A stretch of DNA of 64,000 nt from Erinaceus europaeus (taxonomy: Eukaryota > Chordata > Mammalia > Eulipotyphla > Erinaceidae). A program made the position numbers and the translations under genes. The stretch is from assembly GCF_950295315.1 (NCBI RefSeq), contig NC_080179.1, positions 71,236,615-71,300,614 on the forward strand, in the 5' to 3' direction. The notes under the pieces were generated by a model. The model saw nothing but the letters and a program-made list of their open reading frames with translations. It was not told the DNA's origin and made no database searches. Each line of letters starts with the position of its first letter. The stretch's first letter is position 1. Positions 22,500 through 32,334 of the stretch are shown one piece after another.

Positions 22500-22660
22500 G
22501 TTGACTTTCTCAGATGGAAAGAGAGAGACAGAGATGCAGGGAGGGAATACACCACAGCAATGAAGCTTCTCCCCCGTGAGGGTAAGTCAGGCACAAACCT
22601 GGTTTGCACTGATGGCAAAGCAGGTAAGCAGGTGCGCTATGCAGGTGAGCTATCTTACTG
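22500..22660 (-). mobile_element. SE-type SINE-like repeat
   Basis: Inverted aatgaagcttctcccccgtg module, decayed B box and end gagctatcttactgac. Confidence 0.55.
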
Positions 22661-22925
22661 ACTATTATTATCTTCTTTTAGTGTGTTAAAGAAATTTATT
22701 ATTAAAAGCATTAAAGGTTTAAAATATAGTACACACACCCCCAAAGGAGGGGTTTGCATATGGTTAGAGGGGAAAAAATAGTGGCCCCTCCTTTTTCTCA
22801 AAAAACAAAACAAAACAAAAACAAAAACAACTTATCTAAACGAATCTATTTTTTTTCCAGCTAGGGTTATCAGTGGGCTCTGTGCCTGCTCTACAAACCC
22901 ACTGCTCCTGGCAGCCATTTTCTTT

Positions 22926-23460
22926 TTCTTTTTTATTTCTTTATGGGGGGATTAATATTTTACATTCGAGAGTAAATACAATAGTTTGTACATGCATAAC
23001 ATTTCTCAGTTTTCCACATAACAATACAGCCCCTCAGACTGGGAGTATGGACCGACCAGTCAACGCCCATGTTCAGCGAGGAAGCAATTACAGAAGCCAG
23101 ACCTTCTACCTTCTACAACCCTCAATGACCCTGGGTCCATGCTCCCAGAGGGATAGAGAATGGGAAAGCTATCGGGGGAGGGGGTGGGATATGGAGATTG
23201 GGCGGTGGGAATTGTGTGGAGTTGTACCCCTCCTACCCTATGGTTTTGTTAATTAATCCTTTCTTTAATAAAAAAAATAAAAAAATAAAAAAATAAAAAA
23301 ACAATACAGCCCCGACTAGGTCCTCTGTCATCCTTCTTGGACCTGTACTCTCCCCCCCAACCCACCTACCCCAGAGTCTTTTACTTGGGTGCGATACGCC
23401 AATTCCAGTTCAGGTTCCACTTGTGTTTTCTCTTCTGATCTTGTTTTTCAATTTCTCTGA
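22926..23460 (-). mobile_element. LINE-1 3' UTR fragment, nested
   Basis: Minus-strand L1 3' UTR (gggggattaatattttacat...gatcttgtttttcaat), split by a family R insertion at 23034-23299. About 270 bp of L1 in total. Confidence 0.88.
23020..23313 (+). mobile_element. Family R retroposon with 14-bp TSD
   Basis: Plus-strand 3' end of family R (23034-23299), from gactgggagtatggaccgac to an AATAAAAAA tail. Exact TSD aacaatacagcccc at 23020-23033 and 23300-23313. This copy fixes the retroposed orientation of the family. Confidence 0.92.
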
Positions 23461-23673
23461 CAGCCATTTTCTTTCCTTTTTTTTTTTTCTTTCTCTTTTT
23501 GTTGAACGAGACAGAAATTGAGAGAGGAGAGGGAGATAAAGAGGGAGAGAGAAAGACAGATACGTGCAGATCTGCTTCACCACTTGTGAGCTGTCCCACC
23601 TGCAGTTGGGGAGCAGAGACTCAAAGCCAGGTCCTTGCTCCCAGTGCGTTTAACCAAATGTGCCACCTTCTGA

Positions 23674-24174
23674 CCTCCTTAATTTTTTTCTTCTTTTTTT
23701 ATTTATTTAAAAAAGGAGACATTAACAAAACCATAGGATAAGAGGGGTACAACTCCACACAATTCCACCACCAGAACTCCGTATCCCATCCCCTCCCCTG
23801 ATAGCTTTCCTATTCTTTATCCCTCTGGGAGCATGGACCCAAGGTCATTGTGGGATGCAGAAGGTGGAAGGTCTGACTTCTGGAATTGCTTCCCCACTGA
23901 ACATGGGCATTGACAGGTGGATCCATACTCCTGGTCTGCCTCTCTCTTTCCCTAGTGGGAAAGGGCTCTGGGGAAGCGGAGCTCCAGGACACATTGGTGG
24001 GGTCGTCAGTCCAGGGAAGTCTGGTCGGCATCATGCTAGCTTCTGGAACCTGGTGGCTGAAAAGAGAGTTAACATACAAAGCCAAACAAATTGTTGAACA
24101 ATTATTCCAACAATACTGGAATAATGCAGATGAAGTGCTGGGGGGTCCTCCATTTTGTCCTCCTTAAATTTTTT
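23674..24174 (-). mobile_element. Family R retroposon
   Basis: Inverted copy at 23690-24158 with A-tail on the left. TSD cctccttaattttttt versus cctccttaaatttttt. Confidence 0.88.
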
Positions 24175-24202
24175 CTAATTGACTGATTTATGTACTGACC
24201 AC

Positions 24203-24467
24203 TAGGGTTACTGCTGAGGGCTCGTGCTTATACCATGAGTCTTCTGCTCTGAACTTTCAGTGGCCTTTTTTATTTCTTTTCTGATGGAAAGAGAAACAGT
24301 GAGGAAAAAGAGACAGCGTGTGAAAGGGAAAGCCACCTGCAGCACCGTTCTACCGCTCATGAAACAGCCCCCCCCACACACACACACACGGGAGCTGGGG
24401 GCTTGAACCCAGATCATTTCACATGGTAACATATGTACTCTATATGGTATGCCACTACCTGGACCCA
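24203..24467 (-). mobile_element. SC-like SINE with end module
   Basis: Inverted end module (actagggttactgctgaggg...tcagtggcc), GA-rich body, (CA)n insertion at 24375 and B box gcttgaacccagatc. Confidence 0.7.
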
Positions 24468-24477
24468 AAAAAAAAAT

Positions 24478-24650
24478 TTTTTTTTAATGTACTATGGGGA
24501 AATGAAGTCAGTACCTCTCATGCTTGATACTACTGACTCCTCTCCCCACTGATTTTTCTTTATTTTTGTGCTCTGTGCAGTGCCGACTGTGATACTCTCT
24601 TGGGGTGCTAGAATCAAACCCTGAGCCCTGAGCATGCTTCCAGCCCTTGA
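24478..24650 (-). mobile_element. Two SINE-like fragments
   Basis: Fragments resembling SB/SD (acctctcatgcttgatac) and SF (tagaatcaaaccctgagccc). Boundaries uncertain. Confidence 0.4.
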
Positions 24651-24659
24651 ATTAGTCGC

Positions 24660-25045
24660 TTACAACAGAGTCCTGCAATAGAAAATAATTTTTGTATCCA
24701 ATCATGTATTTGGAAAAAAAAAATTCATTTACCTCTGCCCTTTCTGAATTGATTTTTGTTGATAATTATGTCTGTTTTCTCATTTTTTTCCTTCAGTGTC
24801 ACTTTATTGAGGGAATGATAATTTGTAGGATTATTGTTGTCATGAAAGTATGTTTCCGCTTTTTCCCAGCATAAGTGTTGGTTCAGCACACCCTCCACAA
24901 AACCCTCATCCTGTTCCACCATAGGGACCTAGGTCTCTAATCGTCTCCCAAACACCACCAAAAAGACTCTGCACACACTTTCCTCCAGCTTGAAAGGTTA
25001 CAGAGAGAGAGCAATTAGTGAAATTTCTGGTTTTTTAAAAAGAAC
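24660..25045. other. Single-copy AT-rich spacer
   Basis: Nothing recognisable. Confidence 0.45.
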
Positions 25046-25049
25046 CCTT

Positions 25050-25305
25050 GAAGCCAGGCAGTGACACAAGTGCTAAGACCCAAGTTTAAGACCCAAATTT
25101 GATCCCCCAACCCCCCACCTTCGGGGGGGGGAAGTTTCATGGATAGTGAAGCAATGCTTCAGGCATTCTCTTTCTCTCTCCTCTTTCTTATTCTATTTCT
25201 CTCTGTCTCTATCATTATATTAAACAAACAAACAAAGGCACTGGGAGTGGTGTATTTGTAATGAAGGCATCAAGCCCTACAGATAGTCCTGGTGAGAAAA
25301 ATAAA
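25050..25305 (+). mobile_element. SC-like SINE with end module
   Basis: Degraded head, oligo-G at 25126, CT body, then gcactgggagtggtgtatttg module. Confidence 0.65.
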
Positions 25306-25357
25306 GTTGTTTATGTAGAGAAAGAGAGAGAGAGAGAGAGAGAGAGGGAAAGAAAGG

Positions 25358-25389
<32 letters not shown>

Positions 25390-25500
25390 CTAGAGAAGTG
25401 CTTGCCTCTGGCATAAGGCTGTACAGAAAGTCAAACCCGGGACTTCAGGAGTGTCCGGCATGTAAACCCTATGCTTGAATACTGAGTTATCTCTCCAGTC
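25306..25500 (-). mobile_element. SINE-like repeat with (GA)n
   Basis: Long GA tract 25320-25390, then agtcaaacccgggacttcag and gagttatctctccagtc. Confidence 0.6.
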
Positions 25501-25587
25501 TGCTTTGATGTTTTAAGAAGACTTACACTGAACTTCTCTGTTCCAGACTCTTGGAAACAGAGTTGGCAGTCAGCTGAGGTAAAGAAC

Positions 25588-25879
25588 AAACACCTCATCA
25601 CAGACCCCTGCGAGCGTCAACCTGGCTTTGACCTAGCACGTTATGATCGGGCCCTCCACAATCGCTATGGAACAGGCCATGGCCGGTGCGCCGCTATGTT
25701 CCATCGCTGGGGAGCCAGAGACGACCCGAACTGCCCCTGCGGCTGCAGACAGACTATGACCCACATAGTCAACAACTGCCACCTCTCCAGATTCAAAGGA
25801 GGTCTCGAAACTTTACATCAGGCTCAACCTGACGCTGTTGACTGGCTACGGAAGAAGGGCAAACGCTAGAAGAAGAAGA
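25588..25879 (+). pseudogene. Non-LTR reverse-transcriptase C-terminal fragment, copy 2
   Basis: Open in one frame from about 25596 to the TAG at 25867-25869. The frame reads DPCERQPGFDLARYD, then a short linker, FHRWGARDDPNCPCG, QTMTHIVNNCHLSRFKGGL and ends DWLRKKGKR. The C-x-C-x7-H-x4-C spacing and the QPGFDL / HRWG / GGLETLH signatures are those I know from C-terminal tails of metazoan non-LTR retrotransposon polyproteins. The 3' end is gaagaagaag, not poly-A. About 14 mismatches separate it from copy 3, most of them amino-acid changing, so it is not under selection. No start codon in frame; not an independent gene. Confidence 0.8.
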
Positions 25880-26486
25880 CTTAAAGAATATACAAGAAAG
25901 GTTACAGTCTAAATGACAAAACACTTCTGAATTGTACGACTCAGAGGTGGACAGAAGGAAGCATTTCTCATGGATTGTTTTTCATTCTGATAAAATTTGA
26001 TTTTGAATATCAAAGGCAATGTGTGAGTGAGATGGAAGTTGTGTGAAAACCCATCACAGACTGTGAGAACTGCAAATTTGTAAATCAACATTTCCTCTCA
26101 TTTTGGGACTGAAACTGAGAGAAGAGAGAGAGAGAGGCAGAGAGGAAGAAATAAGAGTGGAAAAGAAGGTGGCATGATGGTAAGAACAATCTTTTTAGAA
26201 TAAGAACAGGAAGTTGTGTTGTGTTTTTTTTTTTTTCTGTTTGTTTTCCCTGCTGATGGTGGGGAAGAAGCTGAGTGAATGTGACTAAAGGTTGCTGTGG
26301 ACTGTCTTTGAAAAAGAACCCAGTGTCCCAGGCCAAGCAAGTCCTGAAATGTGCAGTGAGGATGCTTGTCTAAAGGAGAGGAAATGAATAAATTGAGCAA
26401 GAACTGAATCTCAGAGTGGGAGGAACCATGACATCGCTTCCTAGGCTCTAACCTGGGAGTCTGCAAATTTACCTTTTTTATTTGTT
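25880..26486. other. Single-copy spacer
   Basis: A GA-rich tract near 26120 and poly-T near 26227 produce long but meaningless frames. No recognisable gene. Confidence 0.5.
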
Positions 26487-26673
26487 TTGTCATCTCTGGG
26501 GCTTCAGTGCTCCCAGCTGACTTATTCATATAAAGACAGGGGAGGGAGAGGGAGGGAGAGGGACCAGGGAACAGCACTGAAGCTCCATTCAGTGCTTTAG
26601 AGACCAGACTTTAACCTGGGTCACTCACATGGTAAAGCAGCACACTATCCAGATGAGCTGTTCTTGCCAGCCT
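26487..26673 (-). mobile_element. SE SINE-like repeat
   Basis: Well-preserved SE: tctggggcttcagtgctccc, GA-rich body, ctgaagctccattcagtgc, degraded B box, end ttcttgccagcc. Confidence 0.65.
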
Positions 26674-26857
26674 GAATCCACAAATCTTATAGCAAAACCC
26701 CCTACGCTAGTGAGCAGCAAGGAAACTTAAAACGGGTGGGGTGAGGACACCATTCAGTGCTGGAGGCTGGGTCACCTCGCTGGACCTAGAAGCCAAAAGG
26801 AAAAGACTCACTCAACTCAAAAGGAGAACTGTGACAAGCACACCCGCCGTCTTTCTG

Positions 26858-26910
26858 ACAGCTCATGCTGTGCTCATGCTGACAGCTCATGCTGACAGCT
26901 CATCTGCTGT
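26858..26910. repeat. Short tandem repeat (cagctcatgctga)n
   Basis: About four imperfect copies of a 13-bp unit. Confidence 0.85.
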
Positions 26911-27012
26911 GCAGCCTAAGGATTTCTTTTATCTCTTCTCTTCTCCTTTCTTTTTCTCTCTCCTCTTCTTCCTTTCTCTTTTTTTCCCCTTTATTACTTT
27001 TGAAATGTGATT

Positions 27013-27182
27013 TGATTTTATTTTTTGTCCTTACTGGGCTTTCACTGCTCCAGGATGACTTTTTTAGGCAGAGACAGAGATAAAGACACTACAGAGAGAT
27101 TACGGTATCAAAGCTTCCTTCAGCACCTTGGAAACCAGGTTAAAGTCTGGGCTGCACACATGTTGAGCTATTTTGCTGGCCT
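27013..27182 (-). mobile_element. SE SINE-like repeat
   Basis: ttactgggctttcactgctcc, GA body, aaagcttccttcagcacc, end ttttgctggcc. Confidence 0.6.
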
Positions 27183-27503
27183 GCAGCTTGAATTTAAAAA
27201 AAAAAAAATTATTATTCATTTCCCCTTTTTGTTGCCCTTGTTTTTTTATTGTTGTAGTTATTATTGTTGTTGTTATTGATGTCTTCCTTGCTGGATAGGA
27301 CAGAGAGAAATGGAGAGAGGAGGGGAAGGCAGAGATGGGGAGAGAAAGATAGACACCTGCAGACCTGCTTCAACGCCTGTGAAGTGACTCCACTGCAGGT
27401 GGGGAACCGGGGCTTGAACTGCGATCCTTAAGCGGGTCCTTGGGCTTTGCGCCACCTGCGCTTAACCGCTGCGCTACCACCCGACTCCCTGCAGCTTGAA
27501 TTT
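27181..27503 (-). mobile_element. SA SINE with TSD, diagnostic variants
   Basis: Inverted SA at 27199-27488 with TSD ctgcagcttgaattt at 27181-27195 and 27489-27503. Its head has uncommon variants: cttgggctttgcgcc and taaccgctgcg lacking one C. The same variants and the same flank recur at 56985-57066. Confidence 0.92.
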
Positions 27504-27618
27504 TAAAGATCATATTCAAGGATGTAGAAATGGGGTAGGAGCATTTCAAAAAGATACTGCAAGTCACTGTCATGTGGTCAGTGAAATGCCACATCCAATT
27601 TCAAGTAAGACTTCATTT

Positions 27619-27810
27619 GAAAAGTTCACAGGTGGCCGGGAGGTAGCACAGTGGCTAAGGCACTAGATTCTCAAATGTGAGGTCCTGAGTTCAATCCCCA
27701 GCAGCACATGTACCAGAGTAATGTCTGGTTCTTTCTCTTTCTCTCTCTCCTATCTTTCTCATTAATACATAAATAAAATCTTTAAAAAAAGAGAGAGAAA
27801 AAGTTCACAG
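27619..27810 (+). mobile_element. SD SINE with TSD
   Basis: SD at 27632-27797, B box gttcaatcccc, tail AAATAAAATCTTTAAA. Flanked by aaaagttcacag on both sides. Confidence 0.92.
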
Positions 27811-27892
27811 ACTAATGTTAGAAAAATTTGTCAGATTAGACAATAACAATCTATCAGAGCCTGTCAGAGTTTGGTAATAATAGTCAGTTAAA

Positions 27893-28025
27893 GGGTGGGG
27901 GAGATAGCATAATGGTTATGCAAAGAGACTCTCTTGCCTGGGGCTGCAAGGTCTCAAATTCAATCCTCTGTACCACCATAAACCAGGGCTGAGCAGTCCT
28001 CTGGTAAAAACAAAACAAAACAACA
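27893..28025 (+). mobile_element. SB SINE
   Basis: Head gagatagcataatggttatg, decayed B box (aaattcaatcc), end tgagcagtcctctgg, AAAAC tail; short flanking repeats gttaaag. Confidence 0.88.
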
Positions 28026-28313
28026 GTGAGTTAAAGCTTCTCATCTACATCTTGAACAACAATATTCTTTTCTTTGAAAAACATTGCATGTTGTGATTTT
28101 TGCCAAGATAATATGGGTGTCATATCTGCACCAGACTGTTCCGTTCTACCTTATGCTTCCTTTGAATCATTCTCCAGACATTTTAGGCTGTGGAACTCTC
28201 AGCTCTCCGATTTGTTTAAAAGTCAACTGTCCCCTGGTTCTGCATATGACCCAGTTTTGAGCCCAATCCTCACTGCACTGGAAGAAGTTTGTGCTATGGT
28301 GTCTTTTAATGTC
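28026..28313. other. Single-copy spacer
   Basis: The open frame from 28074 runs into the following SINE and has no recognisable domain. Confidence 0.45.
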
Positions 28314-28497
28314 TCCATTTTGTCTCCTTTTTTCTATTTTATTTTATTAATGAGAAAGACAGAAGAAGAGAGAAAGAATCAGACATCACTCTGGCACATG
28401 TGCTGCGGGGGATCGAACTCTAGACTTCATGATTAAGAGTCCAAAGCTTTATCAATGCACCACCTCCTGGACCACCATTTTGTCTCCTTTTTTCTGA
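28314..28497 (-). mobile_element. SD SINE with TSD
   Basis: Inverted SD at about 28336-28474, flanked by tgtctccttttttct on both sides. Confidence 0.9.
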
Positions 28498-28887
28498 AAA
28501 AGTCAACTCAGAGCAGTGAAACCCTACTGCCCTACTGACAACTTCCCCCTCCCCCCATAATAATAATGATAAAGGAGAGAGATTGAAATACCCTCGACTC
28601 TTTTACTTATTCTGCTGATATCGCTGGGTATACAAAAATTACTAAATGAATGAATGAGCCTCCTCCTCCTACTCAGATATGCTTGATAGTAAATCAACTA
28701 CCAAGAAAGCATACCAATGAACAGGACAAACTAAAAATGTAATTTTTTCCTGTGAAAACTTAGGTGATCCTTAGCATGGGTATTTGTATAATGTATTAAA
28801 CATCTGAACAGAAATAGATGTTATTAAAACAATTAGTTGTTGAGGGTGTCACTTGTCTCTTTCTGTGCTGGGAACCACCAGAATCTT
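28498..28887. other. Single-copy spacer
   Basis: Nothing recognisable. Confidence 0.45.
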
Positions 28888-29270
28888 AATAATAATCATC
28901 ATCTAGGGGGTCGGGTGGTAGTGCAGCTGGTTAGGCTCATGTGGCGTAGGATGCAGGGACCTGCATATAGATCCCGGTTTGAGCCCCCAGCTCTCCATCT
29001 GCAGAGGAGTTGCTTCACGGGTAGTGAAGCAGGTCTGCAGGTGTCTATCTTTCTCTTCCCCTCTCTGTCTTCCCCTCCTCTCTCTATTTCTCTCTGTCCT
29101 ACCCAACAATGAACAACATCAACAACAAAAATAATAACCACAACAAAGCTATAATAACAAGGTCAACAAAGGGGGAAATAAAATGGCCTCTAGGAGTGGT
29201 GGATTCATGGTGCAGGCACTAAGCCCCAGCAATAACCCTGGAGGCAAAAAAAAATAATAATCATCAGCTA
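28888..29270 (+). mobile_element. SA-x SINE with TSD
   Basis: SA-x at 28907-29250: B box ggtttgagcccc and end module ending taaccctggaggc plus A tail. TSD aataataatcatcatct / aataataatcatcagct. Confidence 0.92.
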
Positions 29271-29453
29271 ATGTCCACAAGTAGCTACATCTTGAATTAA
29301 AGGATTCTTTACACTGAAAAGAAAACCTGGCACTAGTAGAGGGTGGTTGAAGACCCATCAGAAAGAAAAAAAAAACAAACTGCACATTTTGCCACAAGAC
29401 ATATTGCCAGGCTAGCGTGGGGGTGCCTCTTCCAGAGCACATACTCTCTGGGC

Positions 29454-29882
29454 TGTAGATAACACGACTGGAGCCAGCCTGGGGTGCTACTCACTCAGCG
29501 ACATGAGGGAGATGACTCAGGAACCAAACATGTGGTGCGAGGCAATGCAAAACCTTTATTGATCAGAGAGCCAAGGCTTTCAAAAGGTAGACCCAGAAGT
29601 GGCAAGTCAGAAATGAAAATGGCTAGGGGTAGAGAAAGGCAAAGGGGGCTGGGAAGGTAGAAAGTTCCATAGCGACTGTTGCAAGGGATTTAACTGGTAG
29701 GATTAATGATACCCTGTAGGCAGGGAGGGTCTCCAGGGTAGAAAGAAGATAGATCAAAGGAATGGAATGGGTGGGGATCTTTCAGGCAAAACAGTGATTA
29801 TGCAGATAGGCCATAGTATCAGGAATGCAGGGTGCTTTGTGAGCCCTGCTGAGCTCAACCACATCCACACAATTTCCTGACA
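29454..29882 (-). mobile_element. 3' LTR of a second ERV family
   Basis: On the minus strand this 429-bp unit starts TGTCAGGAAATTG, has AATAAAGG near its 3' part and ends TTATCTACA. It is preceded on that strand by a purine tract, so it is the 3' LTR of a minus-strand ERV. No matching 5' LTR was found here. Confidence 0.75.
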
Positions 29883-29905
29883 TCTCCCCCTTTATTTTTA
29901 TCTAA
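29883..29905 (-). other. Polypurine tract of ERV 3' end
   Basis: The minus strand reads AAAATAAAGGGGGAGA directly before the LTR TG, the classical plus-strand primer position. Confidence 0.8.
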
Positions 29906-30370
29906 TGGCCATAGTATCAGGAATGCAGGGTGCTTTGGGAGGCAGGGAGTTTGATAAGACGAGGCAAACCTTTGGGGTTACTCCTGTCCTCCTTGCTCAA
30001 TTTCTTGGTAGAGAGAGAGACTGACAGGATAGACACACTCCTCAGGTCAAGCCCTGCCAAGCTCAAGCACATCCTTACAATTGCCCAACAATATATTTTC
30101 TCTTGTTGTTTATAATATCATTTGTCATTTTGCCTCTGTACTTTGTTAGAGAGAGACTCTGTCATAATGACCACAATTCCTGGACTCTTGGCTGGGTTAC
30201 TCACTCCCTTGCAGGCAGGTTTCATCATCTGTCTGATTTTTAGTCCATGGAATGTTAGTACAGGTGATACAGGCTTTTCCAAACCTGCTTCCTTGAAGCT
30301 TCTCATATGCCTATCTTTTTTATCCTGTGCCCTTGGGGGTGATGCAATGACTACAATGATGCACTTATAC
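29906..30370 (-). mobile_element. ERV internal 3' remnant
   Basis: Non-coding remnant upstream of the PPT. It contains ggccatagtatcaggaatgc, also present in the LTR at about 29811, and a stretch near 30046-30082 resembling the LTR's first bases. That suggests a partial duplication of LTR start sequence. No gag, pol or env frame is visible. Confidence 0.5.
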
Positions 30371-30377
30371 ACATAAG

Positions 30378-30443
30378 GTTTTAAGTTTGATTCTTCATGT
30401 GCCAGAGTGATGGCTTAGTTCTCTTTCTCACTAACAAGTAAAT
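30378..30443 (+). mobile_element. SD SINE hit by retrotransposon fragment
   Basis: SD 3' part (gtgccagagtgatggc, ttctctttctcactaac). It continues at 31144 after the inserted unit. Confidence 0.6.
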
Positions 30444-30452
30444 CTTCTTCTT

Positions 30453-30876
30453 CTAGTGTGTTGTTGAGGTGGTCTGGTGTCGGGCTGCACCGCGGAGAAG
30501 AGAGCGGACGTCCAGAGCAAAGGGGTACACAGATCTTCATTATAGGATGGGGGGGGAGGTTTGGTTCAGACCACGTGGAGCCAGCCAGCAATGGCCGACC
30601 ACGGGGGGAGAGCAGGGAGCAAGACCTCAGAGAGGGAGAGCGAGAGCCCAGAGAGAGAGAAGGGAGGGGTGAGGGGGCTTTTTATTGGGCGACAACCAGG
30701 GGTGACGTGTAGGGCCAGGATTGGTTGAAAGGGGGCACTCTAGGATTTAGCGGGGCATAGAAAAACCTGGGGGCGGAGCCAGGATTGGTTGAAAGGGGGC
30801 ACTCTAGGATTTAGCGGAGCATAGAAAAACCTGGGGGCGGAGACTGCATCAGAATAAGTCCTCAGCAACACTAGTG
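30453..30876 (-). mobile_element. Solo LTR, GC-rich, nested
   Basis: A 412-bp LTR (30459-30870), minus-strand TGTTGCTGAGG...CTCAACAACA, with exact 6-bp TSD CTAGTG at 30453-30458 and 30871-30876. It carries a 62-bp tandem duplication (30718-30841) with CCAATCC and GC-rich ccgccccc motifs, followed by caataaaaagcc. The duplication looks like a U3 enhancer repeat. This LTR is not the 14277/34586 family. Confidence 0.93.
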
Positions 30877-31143
30877 TTTGCCCTTCTTCCGTAGCCAGTC
30901 AACAGCGTCAGGTTGAGCCTGATGTAAAGTTTCGAGACCTCCTTTGAATCTGGAGAGGTGGCAGTCGTTGACTATGTGGGTCATAGTCTGTCTGGAGCCA
31001 CAGGGGCAGTTCGGGTCATCTCTGGCTCCCCAGCGATGGAACATAGCAGCGCACCCGCCATGGCCTGTTCGATAGCGATTGAGGAGGGCCCAATCATAAC
31101 GTGCTAGGTCAAAGCTGGGTTGACGCCTGCAGGGGTCTGTGAG
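30871..31143 (-). pseudogene. Non-LTR reverse-transcriptase C-terminal fragment, copy 3
   Basis: Open in frame on the minus strand from the 5' junction to the stop at 30871-30873. It has the CPCG...H...C motif and ends DWLRKKGKH. Like copies 1 and 2 it holds only about 90 residues of polyprotein, starting within 20 bp of the same position. Differences from copy 2 are mostly amino-acid changing, several at CpG. It is a fossil fragment, not a host gene. Confidence 0.8.
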
Positions 31144-31155
31144 TAACAAGTAAAT

Positions 31156-31500
31156 GCATCTTTAAAAAGAATATTCTATTATATTTCCTTATATGCTTCT
31201 ACCTAAGTGAATATGGTGCCCTTGAAAAATCATTAAAGATGGCAAAGTCATAAAGAGGAGCAAGTCTAGGTCGTTGAAATAGTGCTTTGGGAAGAGTTTG
31301 TTCACCTATAAGAAGCAGCCATCTTGGACATTGAATGAGCATGAAATAAACTATTAAGTCACTGAAACCTCAGGGATTTCTTATTTCTGGAATACTCACA
31401 TAGTTATGTGTACACATGAAATTAAACATAATATCACTTTACAGTCTATAGATGTTCTACAGTGAAACTGTGATGCATACTTTCAGTTACTTCTCAGTGA
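31156..31500. other. Single-copy spacer
   Basis: Nothing recognisable. Confidence 0.45.
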
Positions 31501-31765
31501 GGAATGGGTGATGGGAGTGTTGGCAGATAACTCACTTATTGGGGTAGTTGCTTTACCACGAGTGAGACCCGGGGTATGAGTCCTGGCTTCACGTAGGAGC
31601 AGCTCCATGAATGAATAGTGCTTCTCTGCTGTAGTGCTTCTCCTTTTTCTGGATATCTCCTTCCTTTCTCTCCCTCTCCTTGTCTGTCTAAAATAATGAC
31701 AACACTGACCTGGAAACAGTGGCATCAAGCATGTTCAAAGTTATTGAGTTGCATTCAAAAAATAA
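31500..31765 (+). mobile_element. SC-like SINE, diverged
   Basis: Degraded head and B box, CT body, aacagtggcatcaagcatg end module. Confidence 0.55.
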
Positions 31766-31777
31766 AGAACACATGAA

Positions 31778-31967
31778 TGACCAGAGGACAGTTCATTCAG
31801 TAGAATGCAGGCCGTACCATACCGGAGGCCCTGGATTCAAGGTCTGGATTGCCACAGCATGGATAATAACCTGAGAACACCATGGGTGATGGAGTGGTGC
31901 TGTGGTATCTCATCTCTCTCCATTCTCCTGTCGCCCTCTCCCTAAGTAAAAAAAAAAAAAAAAAAAG
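31778..31967 (+). mobile_element. SINE-like repeat with poly-A
   Basis: B-box-like ggattcaaggtctgg, gtggtgctgtggtatctc, CT body and 18 A. Confidence 0.6.
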
Positions 31968-32017
31968 GCCTGGGGAGGCCACTTAAGCAGTGGTTTTGCA
32001 TGTGTGAAGGACTATTA

Positions 32018-32321
32018 AAAAATTTGTGTAGGGGAGTCAGGGCAGGTAGTGCAGTGGGTTAAACGCAGGTGGCACAAAGCGCAAGGACTGGCATAAAATC
32101 CCAGTTCAAGCCCCCGGCTCCCCACCTGCAGGGGAGTCCATTCACAGGCGGTGAAGCAGGTCTGCAGGTGTCTATCTTTCTCTCTCCTTCTCTGTCTCCT
32201 CCTCCTCTCTCAATTTCTGTCTATCCAACAACAATGACATCAATAACAACAACATCAATAAAATAATAAGGGCAACAAAAGGGAATAAGTAAATAAATAA
32301 ATATCATAAAAAATTTACGTA
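32018..32321 (+). mobile_element. SA SINE with TSD
   Basis: SA at 32033-32306; TSD aaaaaatttgtgtag / aaaaaatttacgtag. Confidence 0.93.
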
Positions 32322-32334
32322 GATGATCAGACTC

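Larger units (their letters stand above)
22858..23677 (-). mobile_element. SA-x SINE holding a nested L1
   Basis: The inverted end module (agggttatcagtgggctctg...cagccatttt) is at 22858-22925 and the body and head resume at 23475-23677. Between them an L1 3' fragment is inserted with TSD cagccattttcttt (22912-22925, 23461-23474). Confidence 0.85.
30432..31155 (-). mobile_element. Retrotransposon fragment insertion, 12-bp TSD
   Basis: The whole unit 30444-31143 is bounded by the exact 12-bp duplication taacaagtaaat (30432-30443 and 31144-31155). It consists of reverse-transcriptase fragment copy 3 and its GAAGAAGAAG tail, split by a solo LTR. The 3' tail is a GAA microsatellite, not poly-A. 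The order of events (SD, then fragment, then LTR) follows from the nesting. Confidence 0.9.

Noticed and set aside
26098..26577. 159-codon minus-strand frame
   Set aside because: Low-complexity CT-rich translation partly from an SE repeat; no recognisable family.
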